Assembly (NCBI RefSeq): GCF_001458775.1
Contig: NZ_CZPZ01000032.1
Span: 81,510-145,509 of the forward strand
DNA: 64,000 nucleotides
Origin: Candidatus Nitrospira nitrificans
GTDB taxonomy: Bacteria > Nitrospirota > Nitrospiria > Nitrospirales > Nitrospiraceae
Direction: 5' to 3'
A program made the position numbers and the translations under genes. The stretch's first letter is position 1, and each line of letters starts with the position of its first letter. This document shows positions 36,895 through 46,390 of the stretch, in pieces. The notes beneath the pieces are model-generated. The model was not told the origin of the DNA and searched no databases. It saw only the letters and a list, made by a program, of their open reading frames with translations.

Positions 36895-37085
36895 AGCAGG
36901 ATGTTCAAAAAGTCCGCCGCCGGCGTCCCGCCTCGCTTGGAAGCGTGTGAAGCCCGCTTCGCTCGCTCAGCGAGGCGAGCGTATCTCGTGAAGCGGACAG
37001 ACGCTGCGGCCATGCCTGTGGCGAGGCGCGTCTTGGCACGCCGGGGTCGGGCGGGTGAGAACAACAGCCTTTTTGAACAACCTGC
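36895..37085. repeat. palindromic dispersed element after leuB
   Basis: 191 bp from AGCAGGATGTTCAAAAAGTC to GCCTTTTTGAACAACCTGC. It starts at the base after the leuB stop. The interior holds further inverted segments (CGCTCGCTCAGCGAGGCGAGCG). Confidence 0.85.
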
Positions 37086-37127
37086 GGGCAAAGAGTTTTT
37101 CAAACGCCTAATCATTGGCTCTAAACC

Positions 37128-38336
37128 ATGACCGCCATTCTTTCCACCCTCATGATCAGAACCTTCGCCGGCACCGGCGAATCTGGTTATGCGGGAGACG
37201 GGGGACCTTCGATACAAGCCCGTTTGAACGAGCCAAAAGGCGTGGCGATCGATTGCCATGGCAATGTCTATGTGGCCGATTCGGAAAACCATGTCGTTCG
37301 GAAGGTCGATCGCGCGACCGGTATTATCTCAACGGTAGCCGGCATGTCCGGCGAGGGCCGGATGAGTTCGGCTGTGCAACGGAGCGCACCCACACAGCTC
37401 GCGGATGAAGATCCTTTGGCCGATGATACCGACAAACTCAGTCACGCCAAATTTACGCAGCAAGCGGATGTGAGCGGCACAGTCCGGTATTGGACGAATC
37501 AAGCAGCCTCATCTCCCAGGCGGCATGGCGGAGATGGCGGGATCGCGGTGAGCGCGCTGCTTAACTTTCCTACGGCAGTCGCGGTGGATCGGGAGGGGAA
37601 TCTGTATATCGCGGATACCATGAACCATCGTGTGCGGGTGGTCGATGCCGGCACCGGGATTATTTCGACCGTGGCCGGAACCGGTCAGGCCACATTCTCC
37701 GGTGACGGCGGTCCCGCCGACCAGGCTGCGCTCAACGAACCGGCGGCGCTGGTCATTGACGATGCGGGCCGACTCTATATCGCCGATCAAAGCAACCATC
37801 GTGTAAGGATGGTAGATCTCAAGACCGGTGTGATTCAGACGATTGCGGGAACCGGCGCCGCGGTGTACGACGGCGATGGGAAGCCTGCCGCAAACACGGC
37901 ACTGTCAGGCCCCAGTGGATTGGCCCTGACGGCGGACCGACTCTACGTCGCCGATACGTTCAACGGCCGAGTGCGATGCGTCGAGCTTTCGTCAGGGTTG
38001 ATGACCACGGTGGCCGGCGACGACGGAGTCTATCGGTATGAGTCGCCGTCGGATGCGCCGTCAGCCAGTCTTTCACGCCCGACCGGAATCGCCTTGGATC
38101 ATCAGGGGCATCTCTTTCTGACCGATTCAGACAATCACGTCATCCGGCGGTGGGATTGGGAATCGAGTGTGGCCGTCTGCGTGGCGGGGCAAGGAGTTCC
38201 CGGCTATTCCGGTGACGGCGGTGTCGCACGAAAAGCAAGTCTGTGTTACCCATTCGGCATCGTTGCGGATCGCGACGGAGCGTTGCTGGTGGCCGACACG
38301 TTTAATCATCGTATTCGCGTATTGGTATCGGAGTGA
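37128..38336 (+). CDS. NHL-repeat beta-propeller protein
   Basis: 402 residues with six NHL repeats, for example GVAIDCHGNVYVADSENHVVRKV, AVAVDREGNLYIADTMNHRVRVV and GIALDHQGHLFLTDSDNHVIR, enough for a six-bladed propeller. Four to five copies of a glycine-rich 'TVAGTG..SGDGGPA..A.LN.P' linker connect the blades. No signal peptide is visible at this start, so it is probably cytoplasmic. Such proteins bind proteins, RNA or ligands. Placed between leuB and asd without clear link. No ribosome site is seen; ATG 37152 is possible. Confidence 0.85.
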   Translation: MTAILSTLMIRTFAGTGESGYAGDGGPSIQARLNEPKGVAIDCHGNVYVADSENHVVRKVDRATGIISTVAGMSGEGRMSSAVQRSAPTQLADEDPLADDTDKLSHAKFTQQADVSGTVRYWTNQAASSPRRHGGDGGIAVSALLNFPTAVAVDREGNLYIADTMNHRVRVVDAGTGIISTVAGTGQATFSGDGGPADQAALNEPAALVIDDAGRLYIADQSNHRVRMVDLKTGVIQTIAGTGAAVYDGDGKPAANTALSGPSGLALTADRLYVADTFNGRVRCVELSSGLMTTVAGDDGVYRYESPSDAPSASLSRPTGIALDHQGHLFLTDSDNHVIRRWDWESSVAVCVAGQGVPGYSGDGGVARKASLCYPFGIVADRDGALLVADTFNHRIRVLVSE

Positions 38337-38343
38337 GCGCTTC

Positions 38344-39366
38344 ATGATGAAGAAGAAATCAGGGTATACGGTGGCGGTTCTAGGCGCGACCGGAGCGGTT
38401 GGGCAAGAAACGCTGGAGATTTTAGAAGAGCGCAAATTTCCGCTCGCCGGCCTCCGGCTCTTCGCGTCCAAGCGGTCGGCCGGCGAAGTCATGACCTGCC
38501 AGGACAAGGAGTGGATAATCGAAGAGTTGACGGAATCGTCTTCCTTTGCCGGAGTAGATCTTGCGTTTATCTCGGCCACTGATGCCATCAGCAAAGAGTA
38601 CGGCCAGCGATTGGGGGCGGCGGGAATCGTCGTCATCGACGATAGCGCCGTGTTCCGCATGGATGATCAGGTTCCCTTGGTGGTCCCCGAAGTGAATGCC
38701 GCCGCGTTAGGCCTGATGCCTCGAGGAATCGTGGCCATTCCAAACTGCACGACTACTCCGTTGGTGATGGCGCTCAAGCCCCTTCATGACGCGGTGGGGG
38801 TCAAGCGTGTGGTGGTCACGACCTTTCAGTCCGTTTCGGGAACAGGCACGGCGGCGATGGATGAGCTGATGGAGCAAACGAAAGATCTCTTAGCGTTTCA
38901 GGACATCAAAACGGAAGTCTATCCGTACCAGATCGCTTTCAATCTGTTGCCGCACATCGGCTCGTTTAACGAGGGGGGGGACTGTTCGGAAGAGGTGAAG
39001 ATTGCCAAAGAAACTCGAAAGATTCTCAATGCGCCGGCCCTTCGGGTCACCGCCACGACGGTACGAGTTCCCGTGCTGCGCTGCCATTCTGAGGCGATCA
39101 ATGTGGAATTGGAGCGTCCCTTGAAGGCAAACGAAGCGCGGGCTGTGCTCGCGGCCATGCCCGGTGTGATTGTCTACGACGATCCAGTCAAGAAACTATA
39201 CCCGATGCCGTTGGATGCGACCGGAAAGGATGAAGTCTATATCGGTCGCGTGCGGGAGGATGAATCGATTGCGAACGGCCTCAATCTGTGGGTGGTCTCC
39301 GACAATCTTCGCAAAGGAGCCGCTCTGAATGCCATTCAGATCGCGGAATGTCTGGTGAATGGCTAG
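38344..39366 (+). CDS. asd: aspartate-semialdehyde dehydrogenase
   Basis: 340 residues from ATG 38344 (a second ATG follows at once). The NADP loop is VLGATGAVGQETLEIL, the catalytic Cys is in AIPNCTTTPLVMALKPL (about residue 133), and the substrate-binding RVPVLRCHSEAINVELE carries the catalytic His. It makes aspartate semialdehyde for Lys, Thr, Met and diaminopimelate. It starts 7 nt after the NHL gene, so the two may be cotranscribed. Confidence 0.96.
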   Translation: MMKKKSGYTVAVLGATGAVGQETLEILEERKFPLAGLRLFASKRSAGEVMTCQDKEWIIEELTESSSFAGVDLAFISATDAISKEYGQRLGAAGIVVIDDSAVFRMDDQVPLVVPEVNAAALGLMPRGIVAIPNCTTTPLVMALKPLHDAVGVKRVVVTTFQSVSGTGTAAMDELMEQTKDLLAFQDIKTEVYPYQIAFNLLPHIGSFNEGGDCSEEVKIAKETRKILNAPALRVTATTVRVPVLRCHSEAINVELERPLKANEARAVLAAMPGVIVYDDPVKKLYPMPLDATGKDEVYIGRVREDESIANGLNLWVVSDNLRKGAALNAIQIAECLVNG

Positions 39367-39423
39367 CGCTGCGCGCGGTATCGCCAGACTGCTTGCATGC
39401 GCCGCTCATTGGGATGAACGTCG

Positions 39424-39678
39424 ATGCCGGAATGGACTACGCTTGGCAAGGTCTTAATCGGAATAGGGCTTGGAATCGTTGCGCTCGGGGTTCTGTTGGT
39501 CGTTGTGGAGCGGATTCCTGGCTTCGCGAACGTCTTCAGTTGGCTCGGCAAGCTCCCGGGCGACATTTCCATCAAGCGTGACAATTTCAGCTTCTATTTT
39601 CCCATCGCGACAAGTATTGTCCTCAGTATCCTTCTGAGTCTGCTATTCTATCTTGTAGGATGGCTCTTTCGCCGATGA
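39424..39678 (+). CDS. DUF2905 small membrane protein
   Basis: Eighty-four residues with two membrane helices (about 8-30 and 59-82). The linking loop has GKLPGDISIKRDNFSFYFPI, the hallmark of DUF2905. Function unknown. It overlaps the start of the SpoIID-like gene by 19 nt. Confidence 0.9.
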   Translation: MPEWTTLGKVLIGIGLGIVALGVLLVVVERIPGFANVFSWLGKLPGDISIKRDNFSFYFPIATSIVLSILLSLLFYLVGWLFRR

Positions 39679-40898
39679 TAGCCGCGCGGCTCCGGGCCGG
39701 CGCAGCGGGATTGGGGTTCTGCCTCGGCTCGATCATGACGCCGGAGGCCTGGGCTGCGCAATCGATTCGCGTGCTGTTGGCGTCGGATGTTCAGCAGCTG
39801 GAAGTCCATACCGATCAGACCATTTGGGTGACGGATGAACATGATCAGGCGTGGTCCTATCGACCTGTGCTACGGATTAAGGTGAGCGGCCATGCGTTGA
39901 TCCTCAACGGCAAACCGGTGGTCAGCGATCAGTTGACGTTACGGGCCGGGAATCACGACCTCAAGCTCCGGCTGAATGGGAACGGCAGGAGGACCGTGCT
40001 TCATGCCGGTGATGACAAGGGCAGCCTGCAAATCAGCGGAGTGATCCAGCTTCTCCGGCGGGGGAAGGGACGGCTCCTGGTCAATCACGTCGATGTGGAA
40101 GAGTATGTCAAAGGGGTCGTGCCGGCGGAGGTCAATTCTGCCTGGCATCCTGAAATGTTGAAGGTGCAGGCCATCGCTACCCGGACCTATGCGCTGTATC
40201 AACATATGCTCAGTGCCAGACGGGATTACGATGTCGTTGCCGGTATCCAAGATCAGGTCTATCGTGGCCGTCACGGTATCGATGAGCGGGTGATCCAGGC
40301 CGTAGAATCGACGAGAGGCTTGGTGGTGACCCATGAGGGTGCCCCGATCTATGCCGCGTTCTCTTCGACCGCCGCCGGGATTACGGAAGACGCCATGATC
40401 GTGTGGTCGAAGGATCTTCCATATTTGAAGGGCGTGGAGTGCCCGTTCGATCTCGAGTCCCCGTATTATCAGTGGAAGGCTTCCGTCAAGATCGACTCCT
40501 TGGAGAAGAATTTGCGGCAACAAGGATTTATGGTGGGAACCATCTCGGCTATCACACCGCTCGCCTATAGCCGCGCCGGACGAGTGGCGACCCTGCGGAT
40601 TGCGCACTCAAGCGGGGAATTGACACTACGGGGCGAAGATCTGCGCAAAGCCGTGGGGTATACGGTGGTGCCCAGTACGCAATTTGTAGTTGAGTCGGTC
40701 GGGCAGGACGTCGTTTTCTCAGGCTACGGAGCCGGTCATGCGGTCGGTCTTTGCCAGTGGGGCGCGAAGGAGCTGGCGGAGCTGGGATATTCGTTTTCGA
40801 GCATTCTTGGCTACTACTATCCTGGGACGGAGCTTCAGGATGCGTCATTGACTCATGCACCTTCTGTGCTTCCGACCCCTGCGGCCTCTCCATCCTAG
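39660..40898 (+). CDS. SpoIID/LytB-domain exported protein
   Basis: 412 residues. The signal peptide ends near PEAWAAQ (about residue 34). Residues about 140-340 form the SpoIID domain: VDVEEYVKGVVPAEVNSAWHPEMLKVQAIATRTYAL and then GYGAGHAVGLCQWGAKELAELGY. In sporulators SpoIID cuts denuded glycan strands; in non-sporulating diderms related proteins are thought to act on peptidoglycan in the periplasm. No sporulation gene is near. The start at 39660 overlaps the DUF2905 gene; ATG 39675 is an alternative. Confidence 0.9.
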   Translation: MALSPMIAARLRAGAAGLGFCLGSIMTPEAWAAQSIRVLLASDVQQLEVHTDQTIWVTDEHDQAWSYRPVLRIKVSGHALILNGKPVVSDQLTLRAGNHDLKLRLNGNGRRTVLHAGDDKGSLQISGVIQLLRRGKGRLLVNHVDVEEYVKGVVPAEVNSAWHPEMLKVQAIATRTYALYQHMLSARRDYDVVAGIQDQVYRGRHGIDERVIQAVESTRGLVVTHEGAPIYAAFSSTAAGITEDAMIVWSKDLPYLKGVECPFDLESPYYQWKASVKIDSLEKNLRQQGFMVGTISAITPLAYSRAGRVATLRIAHSSGELTLRGEDLRKAVGYTVVPSTQFVVESVGQDVVFSGYGAGHAVGLCQWGAKELAELGYSFSSILGYYYPGTELQDASLTHAPSVLPTPAASPS

Positions 40899-41095
40899 CC
40901 CACACTATTCATGAGTGCTTCTACTGCAACCGCCGATACGCCGCTACGACCATCTTGGCCGCCAACTTCGCGCGGCCAGTGGGCAGGCTCGCCCTTCGTA
41001 GCCTCGACATACAGTTTCAAGTATGCCTCGGCTACCTCAGGACTCCGCATGCCCGTCTCGCTTGGCGTCTTGGCGGTTTCGTCACGAACCATCAT
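40895..41095 (-). CDS. small hypothetical protein filling the spoIID-queA gap
   Basis: Sixty-six residues from ATG 41095 (GTG 41116 would add seven). The sequence begins MMVRDETAKTPSETG and includes EAYLKLYVEATKGEPAHWP, which reads like real protein with a helix. It fits exactly the space between the SpoIID-like gene (overlap 4 nt) and queA, on the opposite strand. No family is recognised and no good ribosome site is seen, so a spurious frame cannot be excluded. Confidence 0.4.
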   Translation of the reverse strand: MMVRDETAKTPSETGMRSPEVAEAYLKLYVEATKGEPAHWPREVGGQDGRSGVSAVAVEALMNSVG

Positions 41096-41110
41096 GAATA
41101 CTGTGGGCTG

Positions 41111-42130
41111 ATGCACCTCTCCGAGTTCGACTTTCCCTTCGATCCATCTTTGATCGCGTTGCAGCCGGTTAGTCCTCGTGACCGCGCGCGATTGTTGGTT
41201 GTAGATCGAGCAACCGAACGACTAACCCACCGGCATATTGCCGATCTCCCGCTAATATTGAAGCCGGGTGATCTTCTGGTCGTCAACGATACAAAGGTGA
41301 TGGCCGCGCGAGTGCCGGGAATCAAGAAACCGATTGGAACACCGGTCGAGATTCTGTTCGTGAGGGAGCTCAGCGAAGGGCGGTGGGAAATCATGGTCAA
41401 AGGCTCATTCCGGATCGGCCAGGTCATCGAATTTGATCAACAGTCCCGCGCAACCATTGTGAAACGTGATGCGACGGGTACCGAGGTGATCGTGGAGAGC
41501 CCGGCGCCGGTCACCAGACTGCTTCAAGAACGAGGAGTCATGCCGCTTCCGCCGTACATCAAGCGTACGCCGATCCACGAGGATCGCCGGTGGTATCAGA
41601 CGGTCTTTGCCAAACACGAGGGCGCGATTGCCGCACCGACTGCCGGGCTCCACTTTACTGAAGACCTGTTTCAACGACTGAACGTGTCGGGTATCAAAAT
41701 CGCGGCGGTGACTCTCCATGTTGGTCCTGGCACATTCAAGCCGGTAACGACCGAGCGGATTGAAGATCATCAGATGGGAGCTGAAGCGTTCACAATCAGC
41801 GAAGGTACTGCGAGAGCGATCCAGAAGACCAAACAAGCCGGTGGTAGGGTGGTGGCTGTCGGCACAACGGTTGTTCGTACGCTTGAAACGGTTGCGAAAG
41901 AGAAGAGAGAGATCGTTCCGATGTCCGGCGAGAGCCGGCTCTTTATTACCCCAGGGTTTCAGTTCAAGGTCGTCGATGCCGTCATGACGAACTTTCACCT
42001 TCCGCGGACCACCTTGTTGATGCTGGTGTCGGCGTTCGCCGGAATAGAGCCGATGCGCAAGGCGTATGAGGAGGTGGTCAAGGAGCGGTATCGTTTCTAC
42101 AGCTACGGCGACGCGATGCTGATCCTGTAA
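41111..42130 (+). CDS. queA: S-adenosylmethionine:tRNA ribosyltransferase-isomerase
   Basis: 339 residues from ATG 41111: HLSEFDFPFDPSLIALQPVSPRDRARLLV is the standard N-terminus. Later blocks are LVVNDTKVMAARV, MPLPPYIKR, AAPTAGLHFTEDL, TLHVGPGTFKPV and MTNFHLPRTTLLMLVSAFAG. It adds the cyclopentane precursor from SAM to 7-aminomethyl-deazaguanine in tRNA (queuosine pathway). The open frame extends 120 codons upstream into the preceding gene, but that part is not QueA-like. Confidence 0.96.
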   Translation: MHLSEFDFPFDPSLIALQPVSPRDRARLLVVDRATERLTHRHIADLPLILKPGDLLVVNDTKVMAARVPGIKKPIGTPVEILFVRELSEGRWEIMVKGSFRIGQVIEFDQQSRATIVKRDATGTEVIVESPAPVTRLLQERGVMPLPPYIKRTPIHEDRRWYQTVFAKHEGAIAAPTAGLHFTEDLFQRLNVSGIKIAAVTLHVGPGTFKPVTTERIEDHQMGAEAFTISEGTARAIQKTKQAGGRVVAVGTTVVRTLETVAKEKREIVPMSGESRLFITPGFQFKVVDAVMTNFHLPRTTLLMLVSAFAGIEPMRKAYEEVVKERYRFYSYGDAMLIL

Positions 42131-42281
42131 ATTTTACCAGTCCGTTGACTCTCTTCTTCTTCTTCCTTCTCTTCTGCATCCCTGCCTGATTATGCCGGGA
42201 TGAATCTGCGAGCGATGTCAGGCATGAGTGTTGACTTATCATTGGGCGGGAGTACCACGCCTACATCTCTCTGCAGGACAG

Positions 42282-42312
42282 TCAAGCTGAGCCTATGCTC
42301 AGCTTGATTTTT
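42282..42312 (+). terminator. intrinsic terminator downstream of queA
   Basis: TCAAGCTGAGC (42282-42292), loop CTAT, GCTCAGCTTGA (42297-42307), then TTTTT. Eleven perfect pairs. Confidence 0.9.
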
Positions 42313-42364
42313 CAGCTTCTAAGGCATGCCCTAATCGAAAGTATTAGTAGAGAAGGAGGCCTGT

Positions 42365-42538
42365 ATGGCAAAGGTCAAAGCCGAGGCATTAGAATTGATC
42401 AGGAAACTGCCTGATGATGTGACCACTAGCGGGATCATGGAGGAGCTGTTTTTTTAAGCAGCAGGTGGAAAAGGCCTTCAAGATGTGGCTGAGGGACGCG
42501 TCCTAACTCAAATAGAGTTTGATGGAAAGAATCGTTCA
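42365..42538 (+). pseudogene. antitoxin gene of a ParE/RelE-type pair, frameshifted
   Basis: ATG 42365 has a strong AAGGAGG. The frame reads MAKVKAEALELIRKLPDDVTT...IMEELFF and stops at TAA 42455-42457 inside a seven-T run. One T fewer would continue as KQQVEK. A missing base near GAAAAGGCC then returns to GLQDVAEGRVLTQIE. The N-terminus resembles small antitoxins with the 'ALELIRxLPDDxTxxDIMxEL' pattern. Two compensating indels therefore damage the gene. Confidence 0.6.
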
Positions 42539-42839
42539 GTGGCGCAAGTCCGCTGGTCGCTGACCGCTGGGGACGATCTTCAGGAGATCGAAGACTTTAT
42601 TGCACGCGATTCCATTCTTCATGCGATCACGTTCGTTGAACGCATCGTCGAATCCACCGAAACGCTACTCAAAACACCCCAATTGGACGCATCGTTCCGG
42701 AGTTCGATCGTCCAGACCTCGAGAAGTGATCTTCCGAAATTACCGCATTGTCTACCTCGTCCAAGACGACGCAGTGTTCATTCTTCGCATTGCCTATGGA
42801 TCATGAGATCTTCTCGCACTCGTCCGTCGAGAACCTTGA
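42539..42839 (+). pseudogene. ParE/RelE-family toxin gene with frameshifts and a stop
   Basis: From GTG 42539: VAQVRWSLTAGDDLQEIEDF, then ITFVERIVESTETLLKTPQ. The next frame continues GRIVPEFDRPDL, and the third gives EVIFRNYRIVYLVQDD then LRIAYGS, TGA (42804-42806), DLLALVRREP and stop. These joined pieces give a complete ParE toxin pattern of about 98 residues. At least two single-base deletions and one nonsense codon are present, so no functional toxin is expected. Confidence 0.7.
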
Positions 42840-42971
42840 GAGATTAGCGGCTAACCGAGTCTGCGGTTTCTAGTTGTCGTGTCAACAACGTTATGCCAGC
42901 GCTGAAAGCTGAACGGTACTGCCTGAAATAAAATAGTAGATCCGGGGCAGGAACTCGTCTTTTACAACGCT

Positions 42972-43670
42972 TTACAGCAATTCTCTGCGGATGGTGATCG
43001 GCAGTTTGGCTTTCATGGATTGCTGGAATGAAACGAGCGCGCGTTGTTGTTTCTGCAACAGCATGTCATCCAACACTCGCTGCTTGGCTTCTGCCGCCTT
43101 AGCCTGATCAGAATCTTGTGGTCTGGTCATGAGGGACTGCCCTTCGGCAATCTCCGCAGGGGTCAGCGCGACGGAATCCCGGACGATCATCCGAGCCTTA
43201 TTCGCCAAAACCTCTTGGTGCTGGATCGCCTCAAACGAGGCTGGGGTAAGGTGATTCGCGGCGAGGATGCGCTTGTAAAGCTCCGGGTCGAAGGCGCCGT
43301 TTTTCTGAAAGACCGGCGTTTGCATGATCAGCTCACGTAAATCGGCATCAGAGACCCGCACGCCCATTTCTTCAGCCGCAATGATCCAGATACGACTATC
43401 AACCAGTTGTCCGACGACGAATTCCTTGAACTCTTCTTCTTTGAAATCGGTCTTGACGTTGTCTTTGTAGATGCGGTGCATGTTTTCGTAGGTGCGCTTA
43501 AATTCGTCAAGAGAGACCGATTGATCCCCAACCTTGGCGACGGGTCCGCCGGCCTGTTCGCCGAATCCCCACCAGCCCATCGTAATCACGAATGCAACCG
43601 CCAAGAGTCCCATGATGGACTTAAGAAGCCAAGGATAGTTGTGAGCGGCATCGCGCATTGTCTTGATCAT
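42972..43670 (-). CDS. SurA_N/PpiD-like membrane-anchored chaperone domain protein
   Basis: 232 residues. A basic cytoplasmic start is followed by one membrane helix (about 14-36) and a periplasmic SurA_N-type domain: VAKVGDQSVSLDEFKRTYENM, then VGQLVDSRIWIIAAEEMGVRVSDADLRELIMQTP and FDPELYKRILAANHLTPASFEAIQHQEVL. The arrangement is like the N-terminal third of PpiD, but no parvulin (prolyl isomerase) domain follows; the chain ends in a charged helix. Probably a folding helper for exported proteins. It is divergent from the RDD gene. Confidence 0.85.
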   Translation of the reverse strand: MIKTMRDAAHNYPWLLKSIMGLLAVAFVITMGWWGFGEQAGGPVAKVGDQSVSLDEFKRTYENMHRIYKDNVKTDFKEEEFKEFVVGQLVDSRIWIIAAEEMGVRVSDADLRELIMQTPVFQKNGAFDPELYKRILAANHLTPASFEAIQHQEVLANKARMIVRDSVALTPAEIAEGQSLMTRPQDSDQAKAAEAKQRVLDDMLLQKQQRALVSFQQSMKAKLPITIRRELL

Positions 43671-43872
43671 CTGAAGCCTCTTCCTTTTGTGAAGCCAACA
43701 GTGTACTTATGGGTGAAGCGGAAGGCAAGAGTCGTTTCCAGCGTAGATGTTCGGATATGGAATCAATAGCCGGGTATGGGAGTGCACAGAGCATCGCATC
43801 TTTTTTCAGGAATGTCCTGAGACGATTCAGAGTGGCTCCGAAAACAACTCTCTAAAAAAGATTGTACTTTGT

Positions 43873-43901
43873 TTGTGCAAGTTGACGCATTTTGTTATAC
43901 T
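43873..43901 (+). promoter_or_regulatory. probable promoter of the RDD-mre cluster
   Basis: TTGTGC (43873-43878), 17-nt spacer, TATACT (43896-43901), 25 nt upstream of the RDD start. A TTGACG at 43882 is too close to this -10 to serve. Confidence 0.55.
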
Positions 43902-43926
43902 TTGCCACTAATTAGAAGGAGATCCC

Positions 43927-44385
43927 TTGGCAGGGGAGGGGCTAACCTCGACGGCGCTGCAGGCAAGAGTCTATCCGAAGGCCCATGTCCTGAATCGGTT
44001 CATTGCGAAGCTAATCGATTTGTTCATTGTCGTCGCTGCCGGCGAAATCGCTCCTCCGGTCGGCTTTCTTTCCGGATTGGCTTACATTCTGATTGCCGAT
44101 GGGTTCGCGGGTGGAAAAAGTATCGGCAAACGGTTGGTTGGTTTGCAAACCATGCGATTGGATGGTCCGGATACGGCTAGTTTCCGAGAGTCGATCATCC
44201 GAAACCTTCCGCTGGGTGGCGCACAGATCGCGTATGCGGTTCCGTACATCGGATGGCTTGTCGCGCTCGCCATTTTAGCGTTTGAAAGTTTTTTGATCAT
44301 TGGGAATGAGCAGGGTCGTCGGCTTGGCGATGAAGTCGCAAGGACTCACGTGTTGGACGCCGGTCAACTTTCGATCCCGGATTAG
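43927..44385 (+). CDS. RDD-family membrane protein
   Basis: 152 residues from TTG 43927, which has AAGGAG upstream. The RDD pattern is NRFIAKLIDLFIVV with the conserved R and D, then GKSIGKRLVGLQTMRL and RESIIRNLPL. Three membrane segments are visible. The transported or bound substrate is unknown. It is the first gene before mreB with a 69-nt gap. Confidence 0.88.
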   Translation: MAGEGLTSTALQARVYPKAHVLNRFIAKLIDLFIVVAAGEIAPPVGFLSGLAYILIADGFAGGKSIGKRLVGLQTMRLDGPDTASFRESIIRNLPLGGAQIAYAVPYIGWLVALAILAFESFLIIGNEQGRRLGDEVARTHVLDAGQLSIPD

Positions 44386-45504
<1,119 letters not shown>

Positions 45505-45517
45505 GGTTCCATCCCTC

Positions 45518-46390
45518 ATGCGGATGGTCAATTTACGCGTATCGTACAGCACTCGGCGTGTCGCTCTCGTTCTCGCCGTCATTCTCGTGCTCGGCTCTCT
45601 CCTTCTACCAGGACAGCTCCAAAGCGTCTTTCAGCAGATGGGTAGTCCCCTTGGATGGGTGATCAGCTGGCCTCTCCAGGCCGTGGCCGGGATCCATGAT
45701 CGGATCGCCGACGTTTGGGGACGATACGTGGCACTTCAAGAGGTCGAGGAAGAAAATCAGCAGTTGAAGCGAGAGCTGGATCTGCTCAAGGAACAAAACG
45801 GGCAACTGCGAGAAGCCTCGGTGGCGACGGAGCGGCTGTCGGCGCTGCTGGAGTTTAAGAAGCAAGCCCTTCCCACATCCGTGGCCGCCCAAGTGATCGG
45901 GCGCGATACCGGTAATTGGTATAAGACCATCATTTTGAACAAGGGGGCCTCCGACGGAATTCAATCGGACCAGGGCGTGATTACTCCGGCAGGTGTGGTC
46001 GGTCGTGTCGTCAAGACCACGGCCTCCACCGCCGTCGTCTTGGTCGTGACGGATCCCAATAATGCGATCGCCGGACTGATCCAACGCACGAGAGATGAGG
46101 GAATCGTCGAAGGGACGACGCAGGGACAGGCTCGACTCAAGTACATTCCGCTGTTGTCCAATGCGCGGCCGGGCGATCATGTCGTCACGTCGGGACTGGT
46201 CGGGGGGTTCCCGCGCGGTATCCCGATCGGCACGATCATACGAATCGATAAAGAGGAAGAAGCGCTGTTCCAATCTGCGGAACTTTCTCCGGAGGTGGAT
46301 CCGAATCGGGTCGAAGACGTGTTGGTCATTCGATCCTCCCCGATCCCGACCGAAGGGGAGAGACTTGGCGTTCCAAAGTCCAAGCCATGA
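45518..46390 (+). CDS. mreC: rod-shape determining protein MreC
   Basis: 290 residues from ATG 45518, 14 nt after mreB. One membrane helix (about 13-30), a coiled coil (VEEENQQLKRELDLLKEQNGQLREA, about 80-105), then the beta-barrel periplasmic domain with IGRDTGNWYKTIILNKGASDGI and ARPGDHVVTSGL. It links MreB to the periplasmic enzymes and activates PBP2. Its stop overlaps mreD (ATGA). Confidence 0.95.
   Translation: MRMVNLRVSYSTRRVALVLAVILVLGSLLLPGQLQSVFQQMGSPLGWVISWPLQAVAGIHDRIADVWGRYVALQEVEEENQQLKRELDLLKEQNGQLREASVATERLSALLEFKKQALPTSVAAQVIGRDTGNWYKTIILNKGASDGIQSDQGVITPAGVVGRVVKTTASTAVVLVVTDPNNAIAGLIQRTRDEGIVEGTTQGQARLKYIPLLSNARPGDHVVTSGLVGGFPRGIPIGTIIRIDKEEEALFQSAELSPEVDPNRVEDVLVIRSSPIPTEGERLGVPKSKP

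Noticed and set aside
33144..37085. CRISPR array or other spacer-repeat array
   Set aside because: The repeats are long palindromes at irregular distances separated by genes, not short direct repeats with spacers. No cas genes are present.
41116..42130. Longer queA starting near 40751
   Set aside because: The upstream 120 codons overlap the SpoIID-like gene and have no QueA similarity; the conserved N-terminus begins at 41111.
43882..43901. TTGACG paired with TATACT before the RDD gene
   Set aside because: The spacing is only 8 nt; TTGTGC nine bases upstream gives the proper 17-nt spacer.
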